DNA of 64,000 nt, from the NCBI GenBank assembly GCA_963721725.1, contig CAVRLX010000032.1, positions 124,001 through 188,000 on the forward strand. The letters are read 5' to 3'. The position numbers and the translations under genes were made by a program. The stretch's first letter is position 1. Every line of letters begins with the position of its first letter. Below the pieces are notes generated by a model. That model had not been told where the DNA came from, made no database searches, and saw only the letters and a list, made by a program, of their open reading frames with translations. Of the stretch, positions 46,206 to 53,698 are shown in pieces. This DNA comes from RI-153 sp963721725 (GTDB taxonomy: Bacteria > Chloroflexota > Anaerolineae > Caldilineales > Caldilineaceae).

Positions 46206-49200
46206 TCACCCTACGGCCGGGTCTGTCACCAAGGCTGGCTGAGAGCACATCGCCGTTGCTCGTCGCTGTCGTTGAGTCAGCAGGCCAGGGGCCGCCACGC
46301 TGAAGACACGTAGCGTGGTGGTATAAGTATCATCCGCAGCAATAGGCTCATCAATGTCGGGAATGCCATTGCCGTTTTTGTCCGGATCGCAGGTGTCACC
46401 AATGCCGTCGTTGTCCACATCAGCTTGATCCGGGTTAACAACACTGGGACAGTTGTCCACATTGTTCTCAATATTGTCACCGTCCCGATCAGGATCGCAG
46501 AGATCGCCGATGCCATCGCCATCTTGATCGGCCTGATCAGGATTAGAACTGTTGGGGCAATTATCGACATCATCATTGACGCCGTCGCCGTCGCTGTCAG
46601 TGGAGACCAACACAAGATCGTTGCCGCTCTCCCCTTGATAGAAAATTTCAAATGCTTTATCGCCGACGGTGACGCTACTGCCTTCTGTCGATGCACCGGC
46701 AAAGCCAGCACCGCTGATGGGATCGCTGCCATCATTAACAATAAGCGTGGTTGAACTCCCCCAAGCGGTGACAGTCCCGGTCAATGTGGCACTGTTAATC
46801 GTCACTGTGCCGTTGACCAGCCATTGGTCGTACTCCGTCCCGGGCGTCGTTCCGTTGATATCTACATTCAGCGTTGAGCCGCCGTTGAGAAGCAGGTTGC
46901 CGTTGATGGTAGCCTGATCCGCTGAACTGTTTTTGCCCAGTGTGCCACCGCTATGGGCGGTTACATTGCCATTGACCGTCACTGTACCGCCCAAAGTGCC
47001 ATCCGTGCCGACTGTCACGGTGCCTGTGAGCGTGCCTGCGCCGGTGATCGCGCCACCCTGGGCTGTAAAGCCATTTGTGGCCGAAACGGAATTGCCCAGC
47101 ACATCCCATTCGCCTGCCGAGACAACCACCGAGGTGAAACTGCGATCAAAGCCATCGGCAAAGATCACATCGCCACTAGGTTTGGCAAAGTCCAGATTGA
47201 AGAGCACCCCCGTGCCGGTGATGGTCTGGTCGCCGGTGCTGACCAGCTTGACGCCAGAGGTGGTGAACTCGTGCGTGAAGGAAGCATCTTGGGTGGTGAT
47301 GGTGCCAGTGGAACGGATGTCAAAGTCACCCCCGACACTGCTAATCTGGGTGATGGTGAGGTCAGTGACATTCAAGTCCTGAACCAGAAGCAGCTGTTGC
47401 CCCACGTTGATGTTGGCCGAGGCAATGGTGCCTGTATAGTTGACGGTGTAGCTGCTGTAGTAACTGCCATCGCCGAAGGTCAACACCCCGCCTGTGATAT
47501 CTCCACCCCCGGTGAGTGTGCCACCGCCCTGGAGCATCAGGTTGTTGGGGATGCGAACAGCACCGCCGTTGGTGGCTTCCAGGTTAAAGAGTACCCCCGT
47601 GCCGGTGATGGTCTGGTCACCGGTGCTGACCAGCTTGACGCCAGAGGTGGTGAACTCGTGCGTGAAGGAAGCATCTTGGGTGGTGATGGTGCCAGTGGAA
47701 CGGATGTCAAAGTCACCCCCGACACTGCTAATCTGGGTGATGGTGAGGTCAGTGACATTCAAGTCCTGAACCAGAAGCAGCTGTTGCCCCACGTTGATGT
47801 TGGCCGAGGCAATGGTGCCTGTATAGTTGACGGTGTAGCTGCTGTAGTAACTGCCATCGCCGAAGGTCAACACCCCGCCTGTGATATCTCCACCCCCGGT
47901 GAGTGTGCCACCGCCCTGGAGCATCAGGTTGTTGGGGATGCGAACAGCACCGCCGTTGGTGGCTTCCAGGTTAAAGAGTACCCCCGTGCCGGTGATGGTC
48001 TGGTCACCGGTGCTGACCAGCTTGACGCCAGAGGTGGTGAACTCGTGCGTGAAGGAAGCATCTTGGGTGGTGATGGTGCCAGTGGAACGGATGTCAAAGT
48101 CACCCCCGACACTGCTAATCTGGGTGATGGTGAGGTCAGTGACATTCAAGTCCTGAACCAGAAGCAGCTGTTGCCCCACGTTGATGTTGGCCGAGGCAAT
48201 GGTGCCTGTATAGTTGACGGTGTAGCTGCTGTAGTAACTGCCATCGCCGAAGGTCAACACCCCGCCTGTGATATCTCCACCCCCGGTGAGTGTGCCACCG
48301 CCCTGGAGCATCAGGTTGTTGGGGATGCGAACAGCACCGCCGTTGGTGGCTTCCAGGTTAAAGAGTACCCCCGTGCCGGTGATGGTCTGGTCACCGGTGC
48401 TGACCAGCTTGACGCCAGAGGTGGTGAACTCGTGCGTGAAGGAAGCATCTTGGGTGGTGATGGTGCCAGTGGAACGGATGTCAAAGTCACCCCCGACACT
48501 GCTAATCTGGGTGATGGTGAGGTCAGTGACATTCAAGTCCTGAACCAGAAGCAGCTGTTGCCCCACGTTGATGTTGGCCGAGGCAATGGTGCCTGTATAG
48601 TTGACGGTGTAGCTGCTGTAGTAACTGCCATCGCCGAAGGTCAACACCCCGCCTGTGATATCTCCACCCCCGGTGAGTGTGCCACCGCCCTGGAGCATCA
48701 GGTTGTTGGGGATGCGAACAGCACCGCCGTTGGTGGCTTCCAGGTTAAAGAGTACCCCCGTGCCGGTGATGGTCTGGTCACCGGTGCTGACCAGCTTGAC
48801 GCCAGAGGTGGTGAACTCGTGCGTGAAGGAAGCATCTTGGGTGGTGATGGTGCCAGTGGAACGGATGTCAAAGTCACCCCCGACACTGCTAATCTGGGTG
48901 ATGGTGAGGTCAGTGACATTCAAGTCCTGAACCAGAAGCAGCTGTTGCCCCACGTTGATGTTGGCCGAGGCAATGGTGCCTGTATAGTTGACGGTGTAGC
49001 TGCTGTAGTAACTGCCATCGCCGAAGGTCAACACCCCGCCTGTGATATCTCCACCCCCGGTGAGTGTGCCACCGCCAGTTAAAATAAGTTCAAAGCCAGC
49101 GTTAATGGTGATCACTGTACCGCTTTGAATTTCTAAATTCAGCACTTGGCTAGTGGCAGCCAAAACAGGATCATTGGTTACATCGGGTACGATTACCGTG

Positions 49201-49397
49201 TCACTGCTGCCAGGGACAATCCCGCAGTCCCAGTTTGTCGCTGTATGCCAGTCGCTATTGCTTGACCCCGTCCACGTACAGGTGGTAGCTGCCAAAGTTG
49301 GGGATGCTTGCCAAGTCGTGAGCAGCACGGCCATCAAGAGTGCCGCCATCCACATGCCTTTGCCGCCCATTGCAATGTGTTTATACAAACGTTTCAT
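46206..49397 (-). CDS. N-terminal piece of secreted repeat protein B
   Basis: Starts MKRLYKHIAMGGKGMWMAAL with a signal peptide ending near SPTLAATT. Five copies of a Gly/Thr/Ser-rich beta repeat follow (GGGTLTGGGDITGGVLTFGD to TITGTGVLFNLE), 129 residues each with a linker, almost identical at DNA level. Next is an autotransporter-like beta region (GTLTGTVTVGTDGTLGGTVT) and then thrombospondin type 3 calcium-binding repeats (DSDGDGVNDDVDNCPNSSNP and DNDGIGDTCDPDKNGNGIPD). The frame is lost in the first cadherin-like domain near 46280; 44875-46086 is the rest. Likely a large cell-surface or matrix protein. A small gene of unknown family lies 77 bases upstream. Confidence 0.75.
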   Translation of the reverse strand: MKRLYKHIAMGGKGMWMAALLMAVLLTTWQASPTLAATTCTWTGSSNSDWHTATNWDCGIVPGSSDTVIVPDVTNDPVLAATSQVLNLEIQSGTVITINAGFELILTGGGTLTGGGDITGGVLTFGDGSYYSSYTVNYTGTIASANINVGQQLLLVQDLNVTDLTITQISSVGGDFDIRSTGTITTQDASFTHEFTTSGVKLVSTGDQTITGTGVLFNLEATNGGAVRIPNNLMLQGGGTLTGGGDITGGVLTFGDGSYYSSYTVNYTGTIASANINVGQQLLLVQDLNVTDLTITQISSVGGDFDIRSTGTITTQDASFTHEFTTSGVKLVSTGDQTITGTGVLFNLEATNGGAVRIPNNLMLQGGGTLTGGGDITGGVLTFGDGSYYSSYTVNYTGTIASANINVGQQLLLVQDLNVTDLTITQISSVGGDFDIRSTGTITTQDASFTHEFTTSGVKLVSTGDQTITGTGVLFNLEATNGGAVRIPNNLMLQGGGTLTGGGDITGGVLTFGDGSYYSSYTVNYTGTIASANINVGQQLLLVQDLNVTDLTITQISSVGGDFDIRSTGTITTQDASFTHEFTTSGVKLVSTGDQTITGTGVLFNLEATNGGAVRIPNNLMLQGGGTLTGGGDITGGVLTFGDGSYYSSYTVNYTGTIASANINVGQQLLLVQDLNVTDLTITQISSVGGDFDIRSTGTITTQDASFTHEFTTSGVKLVSTGDQTITGTGVLFNLDFAKPSGDVIFADGFDRSFTSVVVSAGEWDVLGNSVSATNGFTAQGGAITGAGTLTGTVTVGTDGTLGGTVTVNGNVTAHSGGTLGKNSSADQATINGNLLLNGGSTLNVDINGTTPGTEYDQWLVNGTVTINSATLTGTVTAWGSSTTLIVNDGSDPISGAGFAGASTEGSSVTVGDKAFEIFYQGESGNDLVLVSTDSDGDGVNDDVDNCPNSSNPDQADQDGDGIGDLCDPDRDGDNIENNVDNCPSVVNPDQADVDNDGIGDTCDPDKNGNGIPDIDEPIAADDTYTTTLRVFSVAAPGLLTQRQRRATAMCSQPALVTDPAVG
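47194..49078. repeat. 387-bp tandem repeat, five copies
   Basis: The period is exactly 387 bases (129 codons). Four copies look identical to each other; the copy at 47194-47480 has a few substitutions near its end and lacks the linker. All are in frame within gene B. The near identity points to recent duplication or ongoing homogenisation. Confidence 0.93.
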
Positions 49398-49474
49398 CTT
49401 TTTTCCCCCGATTTAAAAATTGTTAGTCAACCCTGATCCAAGAACAGATGGTGCGCGCAGCAAACGGGATCGTT

Positions 49475-49729
49475 TTATCGCATCAAGTCATCCGCGCCCC
49501 CTTCTGGTGGTTGGCTAGGCAAAGATGCATCTTCTTCTTTCGGGAGAAAATGCAGTACATCACTTTCATCTATTTTTTCCATGACGGCCAATAGATAAAA
49601 CAGCAACGCAGCCGGGCCGATAAAAGTCTCTGTCGCTCCCGATAGCGTATTTTGCAGCGAAAGCCGCCAGGGAGCCTGGGCATGGCTGCGCCACAGGCGT
49701 AGTACATAAGAGTGATAATACTCGGACAT
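49475..49729 (-). CDS. Small protein of YHSY-LRLWR family, copy 1
   Basis: 84 residues beginning MSEYYHSYVLRLWRSHAQAP, then WRLSLQNTLSGATETF and ALLFYLLAVM, with an acidic tail of about 30 residues. It is clearly homologous to the 63-residue product at 57434-57625. The pattern YHSYxLRLWRxHAxxPWRLx is shared almost residue for residue. No signal peptide is visible; a cytosolic small alpha/beta protein is likely. I know similar unnamed proteins from Chloroflexota but no function. It is the first gene behind the 24-bp motif at 49910-49933 and precedes secreted genes B and A. Confidence 0.7.
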   Translation of the reverse strand: MSEYYHSYVLRLWRSHAQAPWRLSLQNTLSGATETFIGPAALLFYLLAVMEKIDESDVLHFLPKEEDASLPSQPPEGGADDLMR

Positions 49730-49909
49730 AAGATCCCTAACTTTGGGATAATGAGAACCGATTTACATGGCTCTAATCAGCAGAGGGTCGCCACGACACT
49801 GTGGGAGAATCGTGCATAGAGTCCGGCATGTGTCGTGGCAGGGGAGCGGAACACATACAGGTCTCCAGGTTCAAACAAAACAATCAGACATGTAATAGCA
49901 TATACATCG

Positions 49910-49933
49910 ACCGTGACAAAAACGCAACAAAGC
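49910..49933 (-). promoter_or_regulatory. Shared 24-bp upstream motif, copy 1
   Basis: Identical over 24 bases to 57683-57706. Read on the minus strand it contains TTTGTTGCG and TTTTTGTCACGG. TTGTCA could be a -35 box; with TATTAC 16 bases downstream (49893-49898) it makes a fair promoter here. Flanking CGACCG and CGGTCG form an extra inverted repeat around this copy only. Confidence 0.6.
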
Positions 49934-49968
49934 GGTCGAGCACAGGAATAGACGTAAAGATAGTCTTG

Positions 49969-50004
49969 AAAAAGCAGTTGCCAGATTTTAGAGATCTGGC
50001 AACT
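49969..50004 (-). terminator. Terminator of the second secreted module
   Basis: AGTTGCCAGAT (49976-49986) and ATCTGGCAACT (49994-50004) pair perfectly. On the minus strand the hairpin is followed by GCTTTTTC. It lies 33 bases past the stop of gene C. Confidence 0.8.
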
Positions 50005-50036
50005 GGGGTACTTTATTCTGTTATGGTACAAATCCG

Positions 50037-52385
50037 TTATGGTTTTCCCCCTTTCGGGATGCGGTCGATCTTGCTGTCTAGTTCCTTTGCCTTATTCTGA
50101 ATATAGTTGGTGATAATGGCGTCCACGCCCTCTATCGTCCCGTAGAGGCAGTGACCGCCGCCTTCCCGATAGTCTGTCGTTACATTGAAACCAAGAGACT
50201 TGCGATGCTCTGCACTTTGGGCAGTCTGCTCAAACAGGAAGTCGTTTGTAGCGATAGTGAAGACAAATTCACTGCGGCTCACGACTTCTGGATTTTGGCT
50301 CAAGGCCTTGAGCTTCTCTTCGTCATGAAAAGAGGAACCGCCACAGTGAAGGTTCCAATAAGCTGGATAAGTTTCTCCTTTCAAGACCGAGAAGTTTCGA
50401 TCATAGAAGACAGAGCCTCCGGAAATACTTCCGCCTATCAAGACATTCCGGCAGAGGTTATACTTGCTGTACATCTCTTCCAGCAGTGCCGCCACAAATT
50501 CCGCATTCTCTGTGGGCTTTTCATACCAGCGGTGATAATTATCGGTACTGCGTGGTGCTTGTGGAGCTATGAAGACCCCTCCAGGCGTCTCCCCCTGAAT
50601 GAACCGTTTGTATTGACCTTCATCCCCATGCAGATAGATGGAGAGATACCCGGGTTGAGAATCCACATAGCTGCTGCTCACCTCAACCAGCACAGGTTGT
50701 CCCTGGAAGATGATATCCATCTTTGTGCCAGCCGCCAGCCCGCCAGCCCCGCCTGATGGGTTACAGGTAAGCTTCACCGGAGGCAAGCTATTGCGCACAG
50801 CGGGGAGGAAGGTCTTCGTAGTCGGGGGTGGGCAATCGTCGTTGCGATAGAGCCAGGTGATCGGACTACTACTTAGGCCAGCTATTAGAATATCCAGATC
50901 GCCGTCGTTGTCATAGTCTGCCCAAGAGACATCTCCCACGAAGGTGGCAGTCAGGTTATTGATGCCTGCATCTATGAAACTGGCGCCATCCTGGTTCTTA
51001 TAAACCTTAACCGCCAGTGTCTTTTCTTGTGTCAGGCCGCTGATCAGAATATCCAGGTCGCCGTCGTTGTCATAGTCACCCCAGGCCGCACTGCTGGCTC
51101 GAACTCCTAGCAGAGCAATCTTGCTATCAATAAAAGAGCCGTTGTCATTGCGATAGATTTTGGTCTGGGCAACTTCTGCACTGTCCTCTCCTGTTAATAG
51201 GAGATCCAGATCGCCATCCTTGTCGTAATCTCCCCAGGCAACATGGGCGGAGAGTGCAGGCAGATTTGCATTGCTGTCAGTAAAGCTCCCATTATTGTTG
51301 CGGTAGAGCTTGGTGAGTGGACCATTGTTTTGGCCTGAGATGACAATATCGAGGTCACCGTCGTTGTCATAGTCGCCCCAGTCTGCACTGCTGAAGCCAA
51401 TACTGGGGATGTCAGCCATGCTATCCACAAAGCTGCCATTATCGTTGCGATAGATCAGGCTTTTGCCCTTTGCATTACTGCCAGCAAGCAGGATATCCAG
51501 ATCACCATCATTGTCATAATCTCCCCAGGCCGCACTTCCAACCGTAGTTCCAACGAGTCCGGCATTGATGTTGACAAAGGTTCCATTGTCGTTGCGGTAG
51601 ATATGGGCAACACGACTTTTTTCGTTGTCCTGACCTATGAGTAGAATATCCAGGTCACCATCGTTGTCATAGTCGCCCCAGTCTGCGCTGCTATAGCCGA
51701 CAGGAGTCAGATTTGTGTTGACGGCTATAAAACTGTCATCCTGGTTGCGATAGATCTGGCTCAGAGGGGCGTTTGCGGTGTCATATCCGGTAATGAGAAG
51801 ATCGAGATCCTTATCACCGTCATAATCTCCCCAGGCTACCTTGCCATCTTTCATGCCTGGAAGCCCTGTTTCAATGGCCGTAAAGCCTTCAACGCAGCGG
51901 TTGCTGCGTACCGACCCCGCAGTGAATCCCCACTGGATGGGTTTCAAAACTGCATCATCGCTGCTTTTGATGCCAGAGGTCGCCACAATCTGTATCTGTT
52001 CACCCGTCAAAAAATCGACTGTGTCGAGACTGAGGCCAGAACTGTTAACGCTGGGGATGAATCCTAACAAGCCGCGCAGGTTACTGCGCACTGTGAACGT
52101 GCGATCATTGACCGTGCTGGTATTTAGGACCGCCGAGAAGTTCGCTGTGATGGATTGCGTGATGGCGACGCCTACCGCATTGGTCACAGGAATATGGCTG
52201 GTGAGGGTGAAAGGTGTGGATTCTCGTGGCGCGGCGTCTATTTTCTCCTGGGCGAGAGCATGCTCATGGGTTCCCCATCCTAGCAAGGGGAGATGCAATA
52301 CCATAGTCAGGAAAATTACGATCCACAGAGGATGTCGGAACTGTTGCTTGTTTGTCTCGTCAGAATGGGTGTGTAGAGCAGACAT
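50037..52385 (-). CDS. Secreted protein C: FG-GAP propeller fused to an alpha/beta hydrolase
   Basis: From ATG 52385 (GAGG upstream) the product has 782 residues and no frameshift. A signal peptide ends near HEHALAQ. A Big_5-like Ig domain follows (VTNAVGVAITQSITANFSAV). Then seven FG-GAP/VCBS repeats, each with WGDYDNDGDLDIL or a close variant, form an integrin-like calcium-binding propeller. After KTFLPAVRN comes an esterase-like domain: IYLHGDEGQYK, nucleophile motif GGSISGGSVFYD, FTIATNDF, and GGGHCLYG for the histidine. It should be an extracellular carboxylesterase or depolymerase, the propeller giving calcium-dependent binding. It is the second secreted gene of its module. Confidence 0.82.
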   Translation of the reverse strand: MSALHTHSDETNKQQFRHPLWIVIFLTMVLHLPLLGWGTHEHALAQEKIDAAPRESTPFTLTSHIPVTNAVGVAITQSITANFSAVLNTSTVNDRTFTVRSNLRGLLGFIPSVNSSGLSLDTVDFLTGEQIQIVATSGIKSSDDAVLKPIQWGFTAGSVRSNRCVEGFTAIETGLPGMKDGKVAWGDYDGDKDLDLLITGYDTANAPLSQIYRNQDDSFIAVNTNLTPVGYSSADWGDYDNDGDLDILLIGQDNEKSRVAHIYRNDNGTFVNINAGLVGTTVGSAAWGDYDNDGDLDILLAGSNAKGKSLIYRNDNGSFVDSMADIPSIGFSSADWGDYDNDGDLDIVISGQNNGPLTKLYRNNNGSFTDSNANLPALSAHVAWGDYDKDGDLDLLLTGEDSAEVAQTKIYRNDNGSFIDSKIALLGVRASSAAWGDYDNDGDLDILISGLTQEKTLAVKVYKNQDGASFIDAGINNLTATFVGDVSWADYDNDGDLDILIAGLSSSPITWLYRNDDCPPPTTKTFLPAVRNSLPPVKLTCNPSGGAGGLAAGTKMDIIFQGQPVLVEVSSSYVDSQPGYLSIYLHGDEGQYKRFIQGETPGGVFIAPQAPRSTDNYHRWYEKPTENAEFVAALLEEMYSKYNLCRNVLIGGSISGGSVFYDRNFSVLKGETYPAYWNLHCGGSSFHDEEKLKALSQNPEVVSRSEFVFTIATNDFLFEQTAQSAEHRKSLGFNVTTDYREGGGHCLYGTIEGVDAIITNYIQNKAKELDSKIDRIPKGGKP

Positions 52386-52417
52386 AAGTATCCTCATAAG
52401 ATGACCTAAAATGGATA

Positions 52418-52458
52418 GGCCGCCTGTAAGCTATGCAATCTACAGCTCACAGGCGGCC
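52418..52458 (-). terminator. Hairpin between genes D and C
   Basis: GGCCGCCTGT (52418-52427) pairs with ACAGGCGGCC (52449-52458), and AGCT on each side extends the stem past one mismatch. It follows the end of gene D by 30 bases and may stop or attenuate transcription into C. Confidence 0.55.
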
Positions 52459-52487
52459 CAGTTCATGCTTTTGCGCTTCCTGGCGAC

Positions 52488-53698
52488 TTACTTGTTGGCG
52501 AAAGGCAAGTAGATCTTGTGCTCGGTGGCTGCGGTCACTTGCACCGCATAGGGAACTGTCAACTGTTTGTTCTTCACGGCATTGGAAGAGCTAAAGGTAA
52601 GTGTCCCTTCGTAGTTGCCCTCCGCCAGACTCTTGGCATCAATGGTGAAGATGATCTCATCCGGCGTCTGACCACTGCTCTTGTTCGCCTTGAGCCAGGC
52701 AGGCAGTTTGGATGTATCCAGGCTCCAGGCGATCGCACCACCATCGCCGCCGTTGCGGACGGCTAAGGTGTATGTACGCACTTTACCGGCGTTTACTGCC
52801 AGAGAAAATCCGCTGTCGATACGCAATTCTGGTGCTTGGTAGGGAGTGTTGCGGTAGATTTCGACTTGGGCAATGGCAGTAAGACCATTGTCTGTATCTG
52901 CCGTGTCTGATGCTTTCCCATGGCCGCCGTAGCGAATTTGCGGCCCCCCGTAGTTTCCAGGGTTTTTGTAACAATATTACTTAGCCCTTGACTGTCGACA
53001 GCCTCCAACCAGAAGACATGCCGCCCTTCGCTCAGATCGTCAGCAGCCACGTTCAACTCTTCGCCTGTGCCTAGTTTGCCATCTCGATCCGAATACCAGG
53101 AGAGGCTGGCTCCAGTTAATGAACCATCTTCCATATCCGTACCCGTACCCGTGAGCAACAAACGCTGATCGCCTGAGATGGCATTGCCTTCAAAGGCCAA
53201 CTGCATCAAGGCCGTGGGAGCCTTGTTCGGTATACTGGACACTGCTACTGCTTTCGTACCAAGCTGTGTTGAAACCATCAGAGATAAACAGTCGCCACAT
53301 CTGTCCTGTTGAGCCAGGCAATTTGGATTTATCGACCTGGATAGTGAAATCAGCTGTACCGTTGGCGGGCTGGACAGTACCCGTGGCGGCGGGCCACCAA
53401 GGGCCATTCTGCTTGTGTTGAGAGTAGAGTCGATAGTGCAATGTGTCGTCGCTGTAGGCATAAGCGCGAACAGAGATCTTCTCACTATTGTCCGATGCCA
53501 TCACCCGGAATGGGAGGGTGCTTTCCCTTTAGCACTATAGGTACTCAAAACCGTATCCTGGTGAAGCAACACAATACGAGCAATGGTTGTATCGGCAAAG
53601 AGATGATAGGGGATCAAAAACGCTAAAGTTGGTGGAGCTCTCTGTCTTACCCACACCATGGGGCGTATACACCTCCACGTCAAAGCGTACTGTACTTT
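52488..53698 (-). pseudogene. C-terminal region of secreted protein D, in several frames
   Basis: Three overlapping frames give one continuous text: STLPFRVMASDNSEKISVRA and DKSKLPGSTGQMWRLFISDG (53190-53504), then SGDQRLLLTGTGTDMEDGSL and ADDLSEGRHVFWLEAVDSQG (52920-53215), then the end (52488-52826) with LNVAADD-type beta domain text, a BACON-like segment (LDTSKLPAWLKANKSSGQTP) and the terminal EHKIYLPFANK. At least three indels are needed. The end motif YLPFANK resembles the ends of proteins A and B. Confidence 0.6.

Noticed and set aside
46953..49082. A 709-codon open frame on the plus strand
   Set aside because: It is antisense to the 387-bp repeats of gene B; lack of stops reflects repeat composition. 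Its translation has no signal peptide or recognisable domain, while the minus frame has both.
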